The translations under genes and the position numbers were made by a program. A stretch of 64,000 nt of DNA from Hanleya hanleyi (lineage: Eukaryota; Mollusca; Polyplacophora; Lepidopleurida; Hanleyidae): assembly GCA_036873755.1 (NCBI GenBank), contig JAVTVY010019554.1:18202-82201 (forward strand), read 5' to 3'. Each line of letters begins with the position of its first letter. The stretch's first letter is position 1. The notes below the pieces were generated by a model. The model saw nothing but the letters and a program-made list of their open reading frames with translations, was not told the origin of the DNA and ran no database searches. Of this stretch, positions 33,770-45,684 are shown piece by piece.

Positions 33770-35415
33770 TCCAAATTTACAGCGCTACGTCATACACTGA
33801 CGTCATATCGAATAGAATATTTTTCCAACGTTGAGCCATGACGCGTAGCGTCATGCTATGTTTGAATTAAAGCGTGACGTCATAATTTTGACTGTCCGCT
33901 CTTTTACGTTTAACGTCATAATACACATTTTGCAATAACAGTTTGACTAGACGTGAACTACACAATAAATATATCAATTTGGTAATTCATTTAAGACGCA
34001 ATTATATTTCTTTCGAAATAATGTTTCCTTCTGTATTCTGAAGTCTTTGTCATTTTTCAATACTTTGTAAAATGGAAATATGGTAAATTTCCCAGCTCCA
34101 CATTCGTCAATATGTCTACTTAGACCAATCTGTCGAGTTTCAGGGTCTCGTATCTGTTGTTTATGTACAGTCACTCGATTTCTCAGAATATCTCCAGTTT
34201 GTCCCACATAATTTTCACCACAACCAGCGCATGTTATGACATATATCACATTGGTTACTTTGCAGGTCATATTATATTGCACCTCAAAGACCTTATTTGC
34301 TCCCTTGAATTTAAATTGCCTGCCTTCTAGTATATAAGCACAAGTCCCGCATTTGTTTGATCCGCATTTCTTTACTCCATGAACTTCCTCTTCTTCTAAA
34401 GTAAAACGCGCCCTCGTTAATAATTTTTTAAGGTTCGGTCCTTGTCTTTTACTATTGATAATTTTAACATCTTTCATACTGTCTTTGATTCGTTGACTGC
34501 CGTTGAGCATGGGCAATGTCTCTTTAATGATATTAAATGCGTTCGGGTTATTAAGATTATGCGTCGTAACCAATGGAATAAATTTTGTGTCGGTACGGCC
34601 TTCTTTCACAGTTCGAAGTTGCTCCTGTGGAATAGCTTTTGCCCTCTCTATGCCCGATAGTATCAAGTTTTTCGGGTATCCTTGTTTTATCATTGTTGGT
34701 ATGAGTTCCTTCAGTCTACGATCTTTTAACTCACTGTCATCCACTATGGTACATATTCGCCTTGCTAAATTGTACGGTATACCCCGTCTCGTATGACCCG
34801 GATGACACGAATGGAACGGCAGGTACTGTTTTGTATCTGTTTCCTTTGAAAATACGTCCGTTTTCAATTCCGTTTCTTCTCTGTAGACCATAATATCCAG
34901 AAACGGAATTTCCCTGTAGTCTTCTTGACAGGTGAAAGAGATATGTCAATTTAATGAGTTAAGTAACTCTTTTAATTATTCGGCGTTTCCGTTTTTTCGT
35001 GGTAAAACAATAAAACAGTCATCCAAGAACCGAAGCCAGTTGGCTATAAAGTAGTTTTTGAAAGAGGATCCATAAATTTCGTTGATTTTGCTGTATAACT
35101 TCTCTTCTAAATATGCCATCACAAGAGTGGCATATGTTGGTGCAAACTTTGTACCCATCGCTGTTCCCTTGATTTGGTTGAATATTTTCCCGTTGAAATT
35201 GAAGTTATTATTCTTCAAAATTACTTCCGTACTCTTCAAAATGAAATCCTTTGAGAAACGCTTGTCCATGCTACTTGCGTGTTTCTCTATCCAAAATTCA
35301 AGGGCTTCTCTTCCTAATTCATGCGATATGTTTGTATACAGACTAGAAACGTCGAAAGTTGCTAATGTTGAATCGGTGTCAATATGTTTTGGTAACTTCT
35401 GAAGAAAATCTATGT
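33770..35415 (-). mobile_element. Penelope-like element body, 5' truncated
   Basis: On the minus strand this contains part of the RT, a Cys-rich finger and a GIY-YIG endonuclease, followed by a 3' UTR (33973-33770). The UTR then continues at 31894 once the LINE is subtracted. At the 5' end the body stops abruptly at 35415 and abuts an inverted copy of the terminal repeat. Inverted terminal fragments at truncated 5' ends are a known habit of Penelope elements. Confidence 0.8.
33974..35415 (-). pseudogene. Penelope-like RT with GIY-YIG endonuclease, two in-frame stops
   Basis: The reading frame begins at DFLQKLPKHIDTDS, followed by the RT motif TFDVSSLYTNISHE, a GTAMGTKFAP motif B and NWLRFLDDCFIVLP carrying the catalytic DD. 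A TAA at 34976-34978 and a TGA at 34946-34948 interrupt the same frame. Downstream, IPFLDIMVYR, a long linker (GYPKNLILSGIERAKAIP), a CGSNKCGTCAY zinc-binding-like cluster and the GIY-YIG domain (VIYVITC...NYVGQTGDILRNR, His-rich HKQQIRDPET following) are intact to the stop at 33974. The N-terminal third of the RT is missing. The cysteine cluster before the endonuclease fits the Neptune/Penelope branch that carries endonuclease. The copy is inactive. Confidence 0.88.
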
Positions 35416-35462
35416 CGTCTGATGAGCCACCGATGATGTGGTGAAACCGGTAACGACGAATT
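35416..35462 (+). ncRNA. Candidate hammerhead ribozyme (inverted copy)
   Basis: The core is the same as in the sense copy: CTGATGA at 35419-35425, GCCAC/GTGGT stem II, GAAA at 35443-35446, ACCGGT and the TA site at 35451-35452. Only the inner CGT/ACG part of stem I can form, because homology starts right at the core. It is on the strand opposite to the element's ORF. Confidence 0.5.
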
Positions 35463-35500
35463 CCAGCTGTCAGTGTCATTTTATTTTATTTTATTTTCTA

Positions 35501-35503
<3 letters not shown>
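35416..35503 (+). mobile_element. Inverted terminal repeat fragment of the Penelope-like element
   Basis: From CGTCTGATGAGCCACCGA to the TTTTATTTTATTTTCTA tract this matches the minus strand of 31784-31863 essentially base for base. It then runs into TA repeats. It lies at the truncated 5' end of the element in opposite orientation to the body. The minus-strand open frame across it (to 35479) is therefore chimeric and not original RT. Confidence 0.75.
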
Positions 35504-35537
<34 letters not shown>

Positions 35538-37145
35538 GATTCAAGTGCGATCAGAAAATGTGACATGGCGAGTCTGATGACGCCCGATTGACCTTCGTGG
35601 CGTCTGATGACGTGACGGGAAGCTAAGTTTGACCATGCGCTCAATAACGTGTAAAATGGTGCGCAGGGTCAAAGGATACTTCCCGTGACCAGAACCAGAA
35701 GTCACTACACAAAGGTCAACCGGAAGTAGGTCGAAGGTAAGTAGTATAAAGATGCATATTCAAACGAATAACATGGTGCGCATGGTCAAATGCCAATAAA
35801 CCTTTAAATGCACTTCCTATATGAACCATGTCAAATCGACGCATGAGGGGAAGATAACTCCGGCCAAAGATCAATCGGACCTTTTTGCACCTTCTTTTTC
35901 AACAATGTCTAGGCAAATTGCCGCTTGCCTATACATTTTCATGACGTCATCAATTGGTGAGTCAGCAATCTCAACATGTATCATAGTAAGCTGACGCTGA
36001 AAAGGTATATATCCATTATTATCACCGTGGTTGAAATAACAAAAATACAGTACAAAATCATTGTCTTGGATATCTCATTTTTTATTCGGTGAACAATGAC
36101 GTTAGCACAAGAACACTAGAACAGCAACAACATTGGAACAACAGCTTAAGTCTGGTCGTCATCGCTTGTCTTGAACGGTGAAAGACGCACTCTCGCTCGC
36201 TGTCGTATGGATAGGACACTTTGCAACTATAGTAGTAAATATATGATATATAATAGTAACCACCCCTTTAACACGCATACAGTACCGGAAGTATTTCAGT
36301 ATGCGGCATCATGGGATAATGACGCGTGAAAACTAGAGCCCAGATGACAGAGGATGGGCTAGAATAATAGACCGCGCGTGTATTTCTAGTTTACAAATAA
36401 TTTCGACTGATGGTTACATTTGTAAATCTATAGCTGCGTAGCTTCGTCTGGAAACGGGTCATCTCTGCTAGGTTTCGTGGCCGATTCTGCCACCGGTACG
36501 ACGATTGATAAGGTGTCTATATGTGTGTGTGGTGGGGTGTTCCGTCTCCATATCTGGTATGGTTATGTCTGACATAGTGTAGGGAGTACATCTCTTTATG
36601 GAATGAACTGTGTTTATAATGAACTGTGTTTATGCTGTCTAGCTGTCTCGAATGACGGTTACATACAGGATAATTAATGGGTCTATTTCAGTGTGTCTTC
36701 CCTGTGAGGATATTAACATAATTACGTAGATATAAAGCGATTTTAATCATTTTAATCTCAAACTTCAACAAAGCGTAAATAAACATCTTCTCTGTGTTCC
36801 TAGAGGCTGGCCGAGGGAAATAGAGTGTGACGCGTCAGACACTGAATAGTGGGCCCATATGTATAGGCCTACACATTTATCAACTGTTTGGTAATGTCCG
36901 AATAGTGTTCGCTTTGTGTATGTTCTGCAGACTAAAAGACAGTATATTTATGGTGAGTACTAGTTCAAAGTTTTGTATTGCGATCATCGGAATTCCGAGC
37001 AATCTATGAACATGGGAATTGGAAAGCATTTCAAATAATTTGTCATCTTATTTCTGCATGAACTTGTTTAGCTCGCTTACTAATTGCTGACTAGCTTTCG
37101 AACAGGCGGCCATCTGTAATAATGTCAGCCTTTTCCTATCACTAT
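35504..37145. other. Non-coding, nothing firm
   Basis: TA repeats occur up to about 35540. Short local repeats (CGTCTGATGACG; GGTGCGCAGGGTCAAA / GGTGCGCATGGTCAAA) lie at 35575-35795. A donor-like ATTTATG|GTGAGTAC occurs at 36951, with no convincing exon before it. Confidence 0.4.
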
Positions 37146-37400
37146 ACCACTGCGGTGGCCTATTAGTTAGAGTGTCGGCCTCGTAAGCGGTAGGTACTGG
37201 GTTCAAGTCCAGGCCGGGTCATCCAAAGACTTGAAAAATGGAACTTGTTGCTTACACTCAGCATTAAGAGAATATAATAAGGACCGGTTCGCTCAGTGTC
37301 AGTATAATGTGACTTGGGGTGTCTTGTCTGCATACGGCATGATATTTCAGTGGGACGGCACAATACAATGGCAGCATTACATCTGCTCTGTTACAAGCAG
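37146..37400 (+). mobile_element. tRNA-derived SINE
   Basis: The head has an A box (TGGCCTATTAGTTAGAGTG) and a perfect-looking B box (GGGTTCAAGTCC). The anticodon-like loop is CTCGTAA, but there is no closing acceptor stem. The body includes CACTCAGCATTAAGAGAATA and CAGTGTCAGTATAATGTGAC, a phrase I have seen in many molluscan SINEs. Pol III transcription from the internal promoter is expected for the family. The 3' limit is approximate. Confidence 0.65.
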
Positions 37401-38129
37401 ATGCAAGTGTGATGCAGTCCTTTAACGTTAAAATGCATAGGAAGGTTACCGCAATGTCGCGCTGATCAAAACGGTCGATCAAATTTATCTAAGTTAGGGG
37501 AGTATCTTAGTTTTATCTGTTTCCGATCATATATATTTTAAAGATTTATATATTATGAGTAAAACACGCTAATTATTTATAATCTTAATCGAACGGATAA
37601 AAGAAAACTAAAATCAGTAGAGAGGAATAACATCGTTTTGTTCCTCACAAACACCGATGCCATATTTCTTCAAAGGTGATTTGAATTCGAGAAAAAATAT
37701 AACTAAAACTCGTCTTCTGCGCGACCGAATTTACATATAAGCCCACAGAAGACCAATGCTGCACTGGTTCACTCGCCTCCGGGCCTAGCTGTACACACGA
37801 GTAGGCCACATATCTGGAAAACAAGTGACGGTAGTTTAAGGTGACTGGGTTAGCTCCCCCTATTATGTCATTCAACTTTTTACCTGTGGAGGGGCGAGGC
37901 TTCCGCGTAACTATTTAAACAACACTCAATTAATGTTATATTTATGGGGATACTTTTAAAACTCACGGAGGAACTTGATAATAAGGAGAAACGTTCAGGA
38001 TTTCTGTATTCTCTATACAATCATTCCTCAGCAGGACGGACCTCGCTAAATGTCTTCATACATTGTATCGATATTCAAGAAAACCAGTCATCGATATATT
38101 GGTACCGCCGAGCTTACTTCCGTTCTACT
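37401..38129. other. Non-coding, nothing recognised
   Basis: AT-rich sequence without splice-bounded frames or repeats that I could identify. Confidence 0.4.
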
Positions 38130-38423
38130 ACACTCTAAATCTCATGTTTAGGGTTGGAACACTAAATGAGGTTCATTTTGAAGACATGATTCAGCTCAAA
38201 CGTGTTCAGCTTGGTGTTCTGCTTGAATATTAATAAATAGGTGTTTATGTTACAATGTACTCGTATAAACTCATAGGTGTTTAAAATCTAAACTCGCGTG
38301 TTTAATACATACCCGCCAGTGTGTTTAATTACTAAACACGTTCGAGGTGAATACGTGCTCAAACTGAACGTCACTTTAGTGTTTAAGCTATCGCTTAAAC
38401 TCTAATTATGTGATTTACAGTGT
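38130..38423. mobile_element. Diverged foldback MITE
   Basis: The ends ACACTCTAAAT (left) and the reverse complement ACACTGTAAATC (right) match. Inner blocks match as well: CACTAAATGAGGTTCATTTT with the reverse complement of a block at 38345-38400, and CTCAAACGTGTTCAG with CTCGAACGTGTTTAG. The arms are about 130 bp with many indels. GTGTTTA/TAAACAC repeats fill the centre. Confidence 0.6.
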
Positions 38424-38649
38424 ACATGTATAAGCGATATCTCTCATGGAATGTTTCTGTGTTAATAATGTTGCTTGCAATCCGCATTATCAATGTCTGT
38501 GCAAATTTCTAACAAGTACGAATTGTGCACTCCGTTTGACAAACATGCATCTGTTCTAACATGGATATTCCTACGAAGTAAGCTCTCATTTGCAAATTGT
38601 CCGGTAATGAGTCACTCAATCAGTCCATCAGAATCCTTTCGTCGGCAAA

Positions 38650-39020
38650 ATAAGGAGAACCGTTGACATTAGAACCTTGATTTTTGGCATGACTTTGCGT
38701 TTAGGAGACTATAACCAGCAAGTTCCGAGATGACCTACTTAGGTGACCTATAAACCTCGAAATTTTGAGAGAATTTCAGGTTATTTCTAGATAGAGGGCC
38801 CCCAAATCATCTCTCGACCGTCTCCCGTATTTCTAGATAGAGGGCCCCCAAGTCATCCCTCGTCCGTCTCCCGTATTCCTACGAACGGTTGACATTAGAA
38901 CCTTGATTTTTGGCATGAACATGCATTAGGGGACTGTTACCAGCAAGTTCTGATCTGACCTACTTTTGATGAAACTTTGACCTACTTAAGTGACCTATGA
39001 CATTACGCTTGGACCCCAAA
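38650..39020 (+). repeat. Local direct duplications
   Basis: TTGACATTAGAACCTTGATT + TTTGGCATGA begins at about 38663 and again at about 38887, each followed by CCAGCAAGTTC and a GACCTACTT phrase. Between them a 42-bp unit (TTTCTAGATAGAGGGCCCCC...) is repeated twice. Confidence 0.7.
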
Positions 39021-39042
39021 GTCATCTAGGTGACATATAACA

Positions 39043-39507
39043 CTGCCAAAAATACCCTACTTATTTAAGATAATGCCCTAAATTTTTCTTGAAATAAGAT
39101 AATTTTACTCAAAATAACTTAAATGTAAAGAAAATTTTAAGATTTGTTTTTCTAGTTTAAGAAAAACTTGGAGTGGGCTAAATATATTTTACTTAAACAA
39201 GAAAAAATAAAGAATTTTTCTTTAAAAAAATTCTTGTTTTAAGAAAATTTCTTAATTTTGTTCTTGTGAGGTAAGTATGTTTTACTTAAACAAGAAAAAA
39301 TTAAGAAGTTTTCTTAAAGAAATCTGGTTTTAAGAAAATTTCTTAATTTTTTCTAGTTTAAGTAAGATATACTTACCCCACTCCAAATTTTATTCGAACA
39401 AGAAAAAAAAATCTAAAAATGTTCTTAAAATTTGACTTATTTTGAGTGAAATTATCTTATTTTAAGAAAATAGGGCATTATCTTAAATAAATAGGGTATT
39501 TTAGCAG
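39043..39507. mobile_element. Long palindromic MITE
   Basis: The left arm (CTGCCAAAAATACCCTACTT then ATTTAAGATAATGCCCTA) pairs with the right arm ending AATAGGGTATTTTAGCAG. The arms exceed 150 bp and are very AT-rich (TTTTCTTAAAATAAGATAAT type). CATTACGCTTGGACCCC occurs just outside both ends (39001 and 39512). Confidence 0.8.
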
Positions 39508-39926
39508 AGAACATTACGCTTGGACCCCCAAGTTATCCTCCTCACCCTACTTAGTAGGTCCTGTGACGTCAGTCACACTACTCATGTAACTAATTATAAA
39601 AATATAACCATCAAAAATGGCGTCTGAATGAATGAATATCGGGGCGCTTTCTCGAATGCTAGGGGCACACAAGACCATTAATTTAGCGGAAAGTTAATAA
39701 CGGCTCGACGAAATCAGGGGTTCAATATATCCACATGGGCATGTGACATATTTAAAGTAATGCAATATGCCACAGTGAAACAATGCGATGTTTCAAGAAG
39801 GCGGGATCGGAGCTTTGATTTAAGTAACGACAAAGTCTTCAGTGTCTAGTGAAGTTCTCCAGTTTGCAATTTAATCTTTGGCATTCCCTTACCGTTTTCA
39901 GGCTGCTGAATAAAGCAGGAACGACA

Positions 39927-40496
39927 ATGCCGGTAAGCAAATTCCTAGAAGAGAAATGGAGGAAGGGATTCCGGTTTTACGACATAGACAACGACGGATA
40001 CTTGACGAATGCGGATTTTGAAAAACTCGCTGCACATATTTCTAAAGAAACAAGAGCAACTGAAGAAGAAACCGTGAAAACGCGAGACGAATGGCTCAAG
40101 TGGATGCGTATATTGCTACCAGACCCTTCGATTGAAAAAGTGACGGCGGACATGTTTGTTGAGGTTGGTACCGAGTTGTGCAAGGATATGGTCAATATGA
40201 GGCGATTGAATGCTGAGACGTGGTCTAGGCTATTTGACAACCTTGACATGGACAAAGATGGCCGAATCACGATCGATGAGCTCCGGTTATTTTACGGAGG
40301 CCACGGGGTCAAGGACGAGCGGTTTGTAAGGAGAGTTTTCGATCAACTTGACATGGATAAAGACGGATATGTAGAGCGAGATGAGTTGATCACGGCTGGG
40401 GTCAAGTTCTGGACAAGCTCCGACGAGAACGATGGATATGCGTTCATCTACGATCTACCGAACGACGAAGAAGAATCTGCAAAAAAAAGAGTTTAG
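39927..40496 (+). CDS. EF-hand calcium-binding protein, calexcitin/sarcoplasmic type
   Basis: This is a 189-residue protein starting MPVSKFLEEKWRKGF. The start has A at -3. The longer in-frame ATG at 39849 lies upstream of an acceptor-like TTACCGTTTTCAG ending at 39901, so the true 5' UTR probably begins at 39902. Three loops bind calcium by sequence: residues 19-30 (DIDNDGYLTNAD, with Asp rather than Glu at position 12), 107-118 (DMDKDGRITIDE) and 142-153 (DMDKDGYVERDE). The second EF-hand position (about 65-79) is degenerate. Length and pattern fit invertebrate sarcoplasmic calcium-binding proteins/calexcitins, cytosolic Ca2+ buffers or sensors. There is no signal peptide or membrane segment. 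The coding part is a single exon and fully intact, so it is probably functional. A possible decayed EF-hand exon lies 5 kb downstream. The exact subfamily is uncertain. Confidence 0.88.
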   Translation: MPVSKFLEEKWRKGFRFYDIDNDGYLTNADFEKLAAHISKETRATEEETVKTRDEWLKWMRILLPDPSIEKVTADMFVEVGTELCKDMVNMRRLNAETWSRLFDNLDMDKDGRITIDELRLFYGGHGVKDERFVRRVFDQLDMDKDGYVERDELITAGVKFWTSSDENDGYAFIYDLPNDEEESAKKRV

Positions 40497-42250
40497 GACC
40501 TTAACTCTCCCCACTTTCCCATCAAATGCATACAAGCAGCTAAAACAAGATATAACTTCCTGTAGACATAGCCATATGTGTCTGCGATGAATGTTGATCC
40601 TGATCAGTCTTATTTGCACATCTCAATTAATTCAAAACATTGTATACAATAATTTCAGGTTTAACACGTGGCATTCAAAAAGATTAAAACGCAAGTGGGC
40701 ATGGTACTGTACATAATAAACTAGTCATAGTCTATGCGAACTTTGGTTGACTCGTGTTCATCAACTCTCCGATGTGTGTGTGCGCGTGCGTGCGTGTGCG
40801 CGCGCGTGTGTGTCTGTGTGAGGTTTTAAGGACGCTACAACAGATATCCTTTGAGAAACAAATAACAACTGAAACACTTTAATAATACTGGCATATTTGA
40901 CAATTGCTGGATGTCTTTTCCACATTTCTGAGTACATGCCAAGAGGTGGTCGCTTTGTATATAGCACTAAACTGCATTATTGAGGCGACATTAGATTCAA
41001 GATTATGTTCTATGTCGCAGAAACTACAATATATCATTTCCTTCGCTTGTTGAAACATGGATTATTTTACACGACTTGTTGACTGAAAAGAATACTTGAC
41101 ATTCGCCAAGTAATTGTGAAATAGAAACAGTCAGTGGGACCAGTCATTGAAGTTAGTAGGCCTAAACCTAATTAATGTTCCGATCTCCAGCTTGGTTTTG
41201 TTTAAAGGCTAGTACTCCTTTCGCTGTAAGTCCAGATCTAAAACTAACTGTATCGATTATAATTGGGGTTGCTGTATCCTAAATGAATAATAATATGGCT
41301 AGGCGCAAATGACCAACATGGTGATCTTGTCTCAAAGCGCACGAATTTAACTTAGTTTTCGAAACTAATGAATCTGTAGCATACCGTTACTCAGTAGTAT
41401 ATAGAAATATTAGCAAGTCGGTAGACCGAAAAATACCCAACGAAAAAAATGGCACCACTTGGGCGTCATCGTGGCAATTGAATTTAGGTTTTTAGTAAAG
41501 TTTGGGCCGAATAGCTAACCAGGACGTAACGACAATATTTGATGAAATGCTCTCCTTCCCACCACCAACCAGAATGTGGTGATCGGCCAAGTACATGTAT
41601 AGCTAAAAGTAGGCCTTTTTGAATTGAAAATCTGGGAGAGAAGTCTGCTACTCGAGAAGCAGCTTTGTTGTGATTTTCGTGTCCAAAGCTGAATTATGGG
41701 TCTATTAGAGTGCACAACAACACCAAAACTTTCGCCGCTTGCGAAATAGATCGATTTTGCAGGAAAACTGTAAAAATCTACCATTCGAATTGACCATGTG
41801 TATATTATTCAAACATTACTTGGTCAACTGACTAATTTTCTGACAGTTTTGATAAGTTTTTGTGTACTCTACTTTGAGCACCTCAAATGTGTCTTTGAAT
41901 AATGGTAAATACATTCATAGTAGCGGTAGAGAGTGGCATTTGACTTAGAGTCTCTTATTTAAAGATAATGATTCAAATCAACAACAATATATAATACAAT
42001 TCTGGAGGTAATTCGATGTGATTAATAAAAGGTGGTTTGGCCATTTTTCTTTCATTTCTAGGACTTAAATCTGAAATCCACAGACAGAATTTGAATTGAA
42101 AAAAAAGTATTATAAATTTTCTTTGCATTCCGTTTTATTTGGAAAAAATTATCCTAAGAGTCCGCAATGTTCAAAAATTATCTGTAGTTATCTCTTTAAA
42201 CCAGTGAAATTTTGTTCGATTCCGTGAATGTTGTGCGTGCAAGAAAACGA
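40497..42250. other. 3' UTR and non-coding spacer with GT/GC repeat
   Basis: After the EF-hand stop there is a possible AATAAAC signal near 40714 and an alternating purine-pyrimidine run at about 40774-40815 (TGTGTGTGTGCGCGTGCGTG type) with Z-DNA potential. The remainder shows no gene. Confidence 0.45.
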
Positions 42251-44860
42251 AACGGCCATGATGAAGGACGGCCATAATGAAGGGCGGCCATAATGAAAGA
42301 CGGTCATAATGAAAGACGGCCATAATGAAGGACGGCCATAATGAAGGACGGTCATAATGAAAGATGGCCATAATGAAGGACGGCCATAATGAAGGACGGC
42401 CATAATGAAGGACGACCATAATGAAGGACGGCCATAATGAAAGACGGCCACAGTGAAAGACGGCCATAATGAAGAATGACCATAATGAAGGACGGCCATA
42501 ATGAAGGACGACCATAATGAAGGACGACCATAATGAAGTAAGGCCATAATGAAGGACGGCCGTAATGAAGGACGGCCGTAATGAAGGACGGCCATAATGA
42601 AGGACGGCCATAGTGAAGGACGACCATAATGAAGGACGGCCATAATGAAAGACGGCCATAATGAAAGACGACCATAATGAAGGACGACCATAATGAAGTA
42701 AGGCCATAATGAAGGACGGCCATAATGAAGAACGGCCATAATGAAGGACGGCCTTAATGAAAGACGGCCATAATGAAGGACGACCATAATGAAGGACGGC
42801 CATAATGAAAGACGGCCATAATGAAGGACGACCATAATGAAGGACGGCCATAATGAAAGACGGTCATAATGAAAGACGGCCATGATGAAGGACGAACATA
42901 ATGAAGGACACCATAATGAATGACGGCCATAATGAAAAACGGCCATAATGAAGGACGTCCATAATGAAGGACGATCATAATGAAGTAAGGCCATAATGAA
43001 GGACGGCCATAATGAAGGACGGCCATAATGAAGGACGGCCATAATGAAAGACGATCATAGTGAAAGACAGCCATAATGAAGGACGGTCATAATAGAGGAC
43101 ACCATAATGAAGGACGGTCATAATGAAAGAGGGCCATAATGAAGGACGGCCATAATGAAGGACGGCCATAATGAAGGACGACCATAATGAAGGACACCAT
43201 AATGAAGGACGACCATAATGAAAGTCAGCCATAATGAAGGACGACCATAATGAAGGACGACCATAATGAAGTAAGGCCATAATGAAGGACGGCCATAATG
43301 AATGACGGCCACAATGAAAGACGACCACAATGAAGGACGACCATAATGAAGGACGGCCATAATGATAGACGGCCATAGTGAAGGACGACCATAATGAAGT
43401 AAGGCCATAATGAAGGACGGCCATAATGAAGGACGGCCATAATGAAAGACGGCCATAATGAAGGACGGCCATAATGAAGGACGGACATAATGAATGACGG
43501 CCATAATGAAGGACGACCATAATGAAGGACGGCCATAATGAAAGACGGCCATAATGAAGAACGGTCATAATGAAGGACGACTATAATGAAGTAAGGCCAT
43601 AATGAAGGACGGCCGTAATGAAAGACGACCATAACGAAGGACGGCCATAATGAAGGACGACCATAATGAAGGACACCATAATAAAGGACGGCCATAATGA
43701 AGGACGGCCATAATGAAAGACGGCCATAATGAAGGACGACCTTAATGAAGGACGGCCATAATGAAAGACGGCCATAATGAAGGACGGCCATAATGAAGGA
43801 CGACCATAAGGAAGTAAGGCCATAATGAAGGACGACCGTAATGAAAGACGACCATAATGAAGGACGGCCATAATGAAAGACGGCCATAATGAAGGGCACC
43901 ATAATGAAGGACGGCCGTAATGAAAGACGGCCATAATGAAGGACGACCATAATGAAGTAAGGCCATAATGGAGGACGGCCATAATGAAGGACGACCATAA
44001 TGAAGGACGACCATAATGAAGGACGACCATATTGAAGTAAGGCCATAATGAAGGACGGCCATAACGAAAGACGACCATAATGAAGGACGTCCATAATGAA
44101 GGACGGCCATAATGAAAGACGGCCATAATGAAAGACATCCATAATGAAGGACGGCCATAATAAAGGACACCATAATGAAGGACGACCATAATGAAGTGAG
44201 GCCATAATGAAGGACGGCCATAAAGAAGGACGGCCATAATAACGGACACCATAATGAAGGACGGCCATAATGAAGGACGGCCGTAATGAAGAACGACCAT
44301 AATGAGGGACGACCATAATGAGGGACAGCCATAATGAAGGACAACCATAATGAAGGGCACCATAATGAAGGACGGCCGTAATGAAAGACGGCCATAATGA
44401 AGGACGACCATAATGAAGTAAGGCCATAATGGAGGAGGGCCATAATGAAGGACGACCATAATGAAGGACGACCATAATGAAGGACGACCATAATGAAGTA
44501 AGGCCATAATGAAGGACGGCCATAACGAAAGACGACCATAATGAAGGTCGTCCATAATGAAGGACGGCCATAATGAAAGATGGCCATAATGAAAGACATC
44601 CATAATGAAGGACGGCCATAATAAAGGACACCATAATGAAGGACGACCATAATGAAGTAAGGCCATAATGAAGGACGGCCATAAAGAAGGACGGCCATAA
44701 TAAAGGACACCATAATGAAGGACGGCCATAATGAAGGACGGGCATAATGAAAGACGGCCGTAATGAAGAACGACCATAATGAAGGACGACCATAATGAGG
44801 GACAGCCATAATGAAGGACGACCATAATGAAGTAAGGCCATAATGAAGGACGGCCATAAT
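42251..44860 (+). repeat. 16-bp minisatellite, about 160 units
   Basis: The unit is GACGGCCATAATGAAG. Common variants are GACGACC, TAAGGCC, AAAGACGG, and shortened GGACACCATAATGAA units of 14-15 bp. Because 16 is not a multiple of three and the unit lacks minus-strand stops, all three minus frames stay open (up to 538 codons of ...HYGRPSLWPSFIM...). These frames are artefacts. Confidence 0.95.
43891..44820 (+). repeat. Higher-order duplication (about 461 bp) within the 16-bp array
   Basis: The marker series GAAGGGCACCATAATGAA, GGCCATAATGGAGG, CGGCCATAACGAAAGACG, GACATCCATAATGAAGG and CGGCCATAAAGAAGG recurs in the same order, offset by 461 bp (43891 and 44352). The whole second copy follows the first head to tail. 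Confidence 0.8.
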
Positions 44861-45684
44861 AGGAAGCTGATCCGTTCACCCTCTGACTTACTTTATTTCG
44901 TCTGAATCAGATGAAACGGCCACACAAGTGAGATTTTCTAACACCATAAACATAACATAGCTAAATTTGATTGAACACATTACTAGTACTTGAAACTCAT
45001 AGCCAGGGTAACGATGTTCAGAACTTTGTTTCACTCGGTCCGTCTAGCTTTCGGTACACTAACTTCCATTGATGACCTACTGTATACCAATTGCCGATGA
45101 AGGACCATGGAAAGACTGCAGAAGCAAATTATTCCGCTGGTATAAACGTCATGTTGTCGTTTTTATTTTTCGCCAGACAACTACCAAACAACGGAAACAA
45201 TTTTAGAGTTTAAAATGCTTGATGCATTTCTGAAATAAGATTTCAGGGCCATCATTACAAAAACCATGCTTTATAGATTGTCGGTATGCCATGAACTGAA
45301 TAGATACAACAAAAAAACAAGAATGTACAGAGTGTGTTTTCAGCACCTTCGTACAGGGACAATAAGCCAGGCTCATTCTCAACACCGAGTAAAAGTATTA
45401 CCGAACGGAAGATGTAGTTTTCTTTCAGTTTATCTTATGTTCGGTACACTAGCTTCAGTAATCAAGGTGCATTTTAGGATACCGTGTCCCTGCCAACCAG
45501 TACAGAGCCAGCTAGATTACCGTGTACCCGGATTCCATCTTTTACACAAGGTATCCCAAATTACAGCTCGGTTACCAGAGATAGTACGCCGAATTTTGAT
45601 CACCGACAGAAAGGTACACCTTTTGCTGGATAGGATTATTTATATATTACAAGACAGCATATGGACTCATCAATTTGATAAACA
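44861..45684. other. Non-coding, nothing recognised
   Basis: A 203-codon plus-strand open frame (45266-45877) crosses here, but its composition and lack of motifs do not support a gene. Confidence 0.35.

Noticed and set aside
35416..35479. N-terminal extension of the Penelope-like RT reading MTLTAGIRRYRFHH
   Set aside because: It is the antisense of the inverted terminal repeat and ribozyme. The same sequence occurs at 31801 outside any RT, so the frame is chimeric.
37146..37222. Functional tRNA gene with anticodon-like CGT
   Set aside because: A and B boxes are good, but the acceptor stem does not close and a SINE body follows directly. The tRNA-like sequences at 29837-29911 and 59618-59712 were rejected as tRNA genes for similar reasons.
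42171..44879. Six long overlapping minus-strand frames (up to 538 codons) reading HYGRPSLWPSFIM repeats
   Set aside because: They follow from the 16-bp tandem unit lacking minus-strand stops in every frame. Three frames open at once over the same repeat is an artefact.
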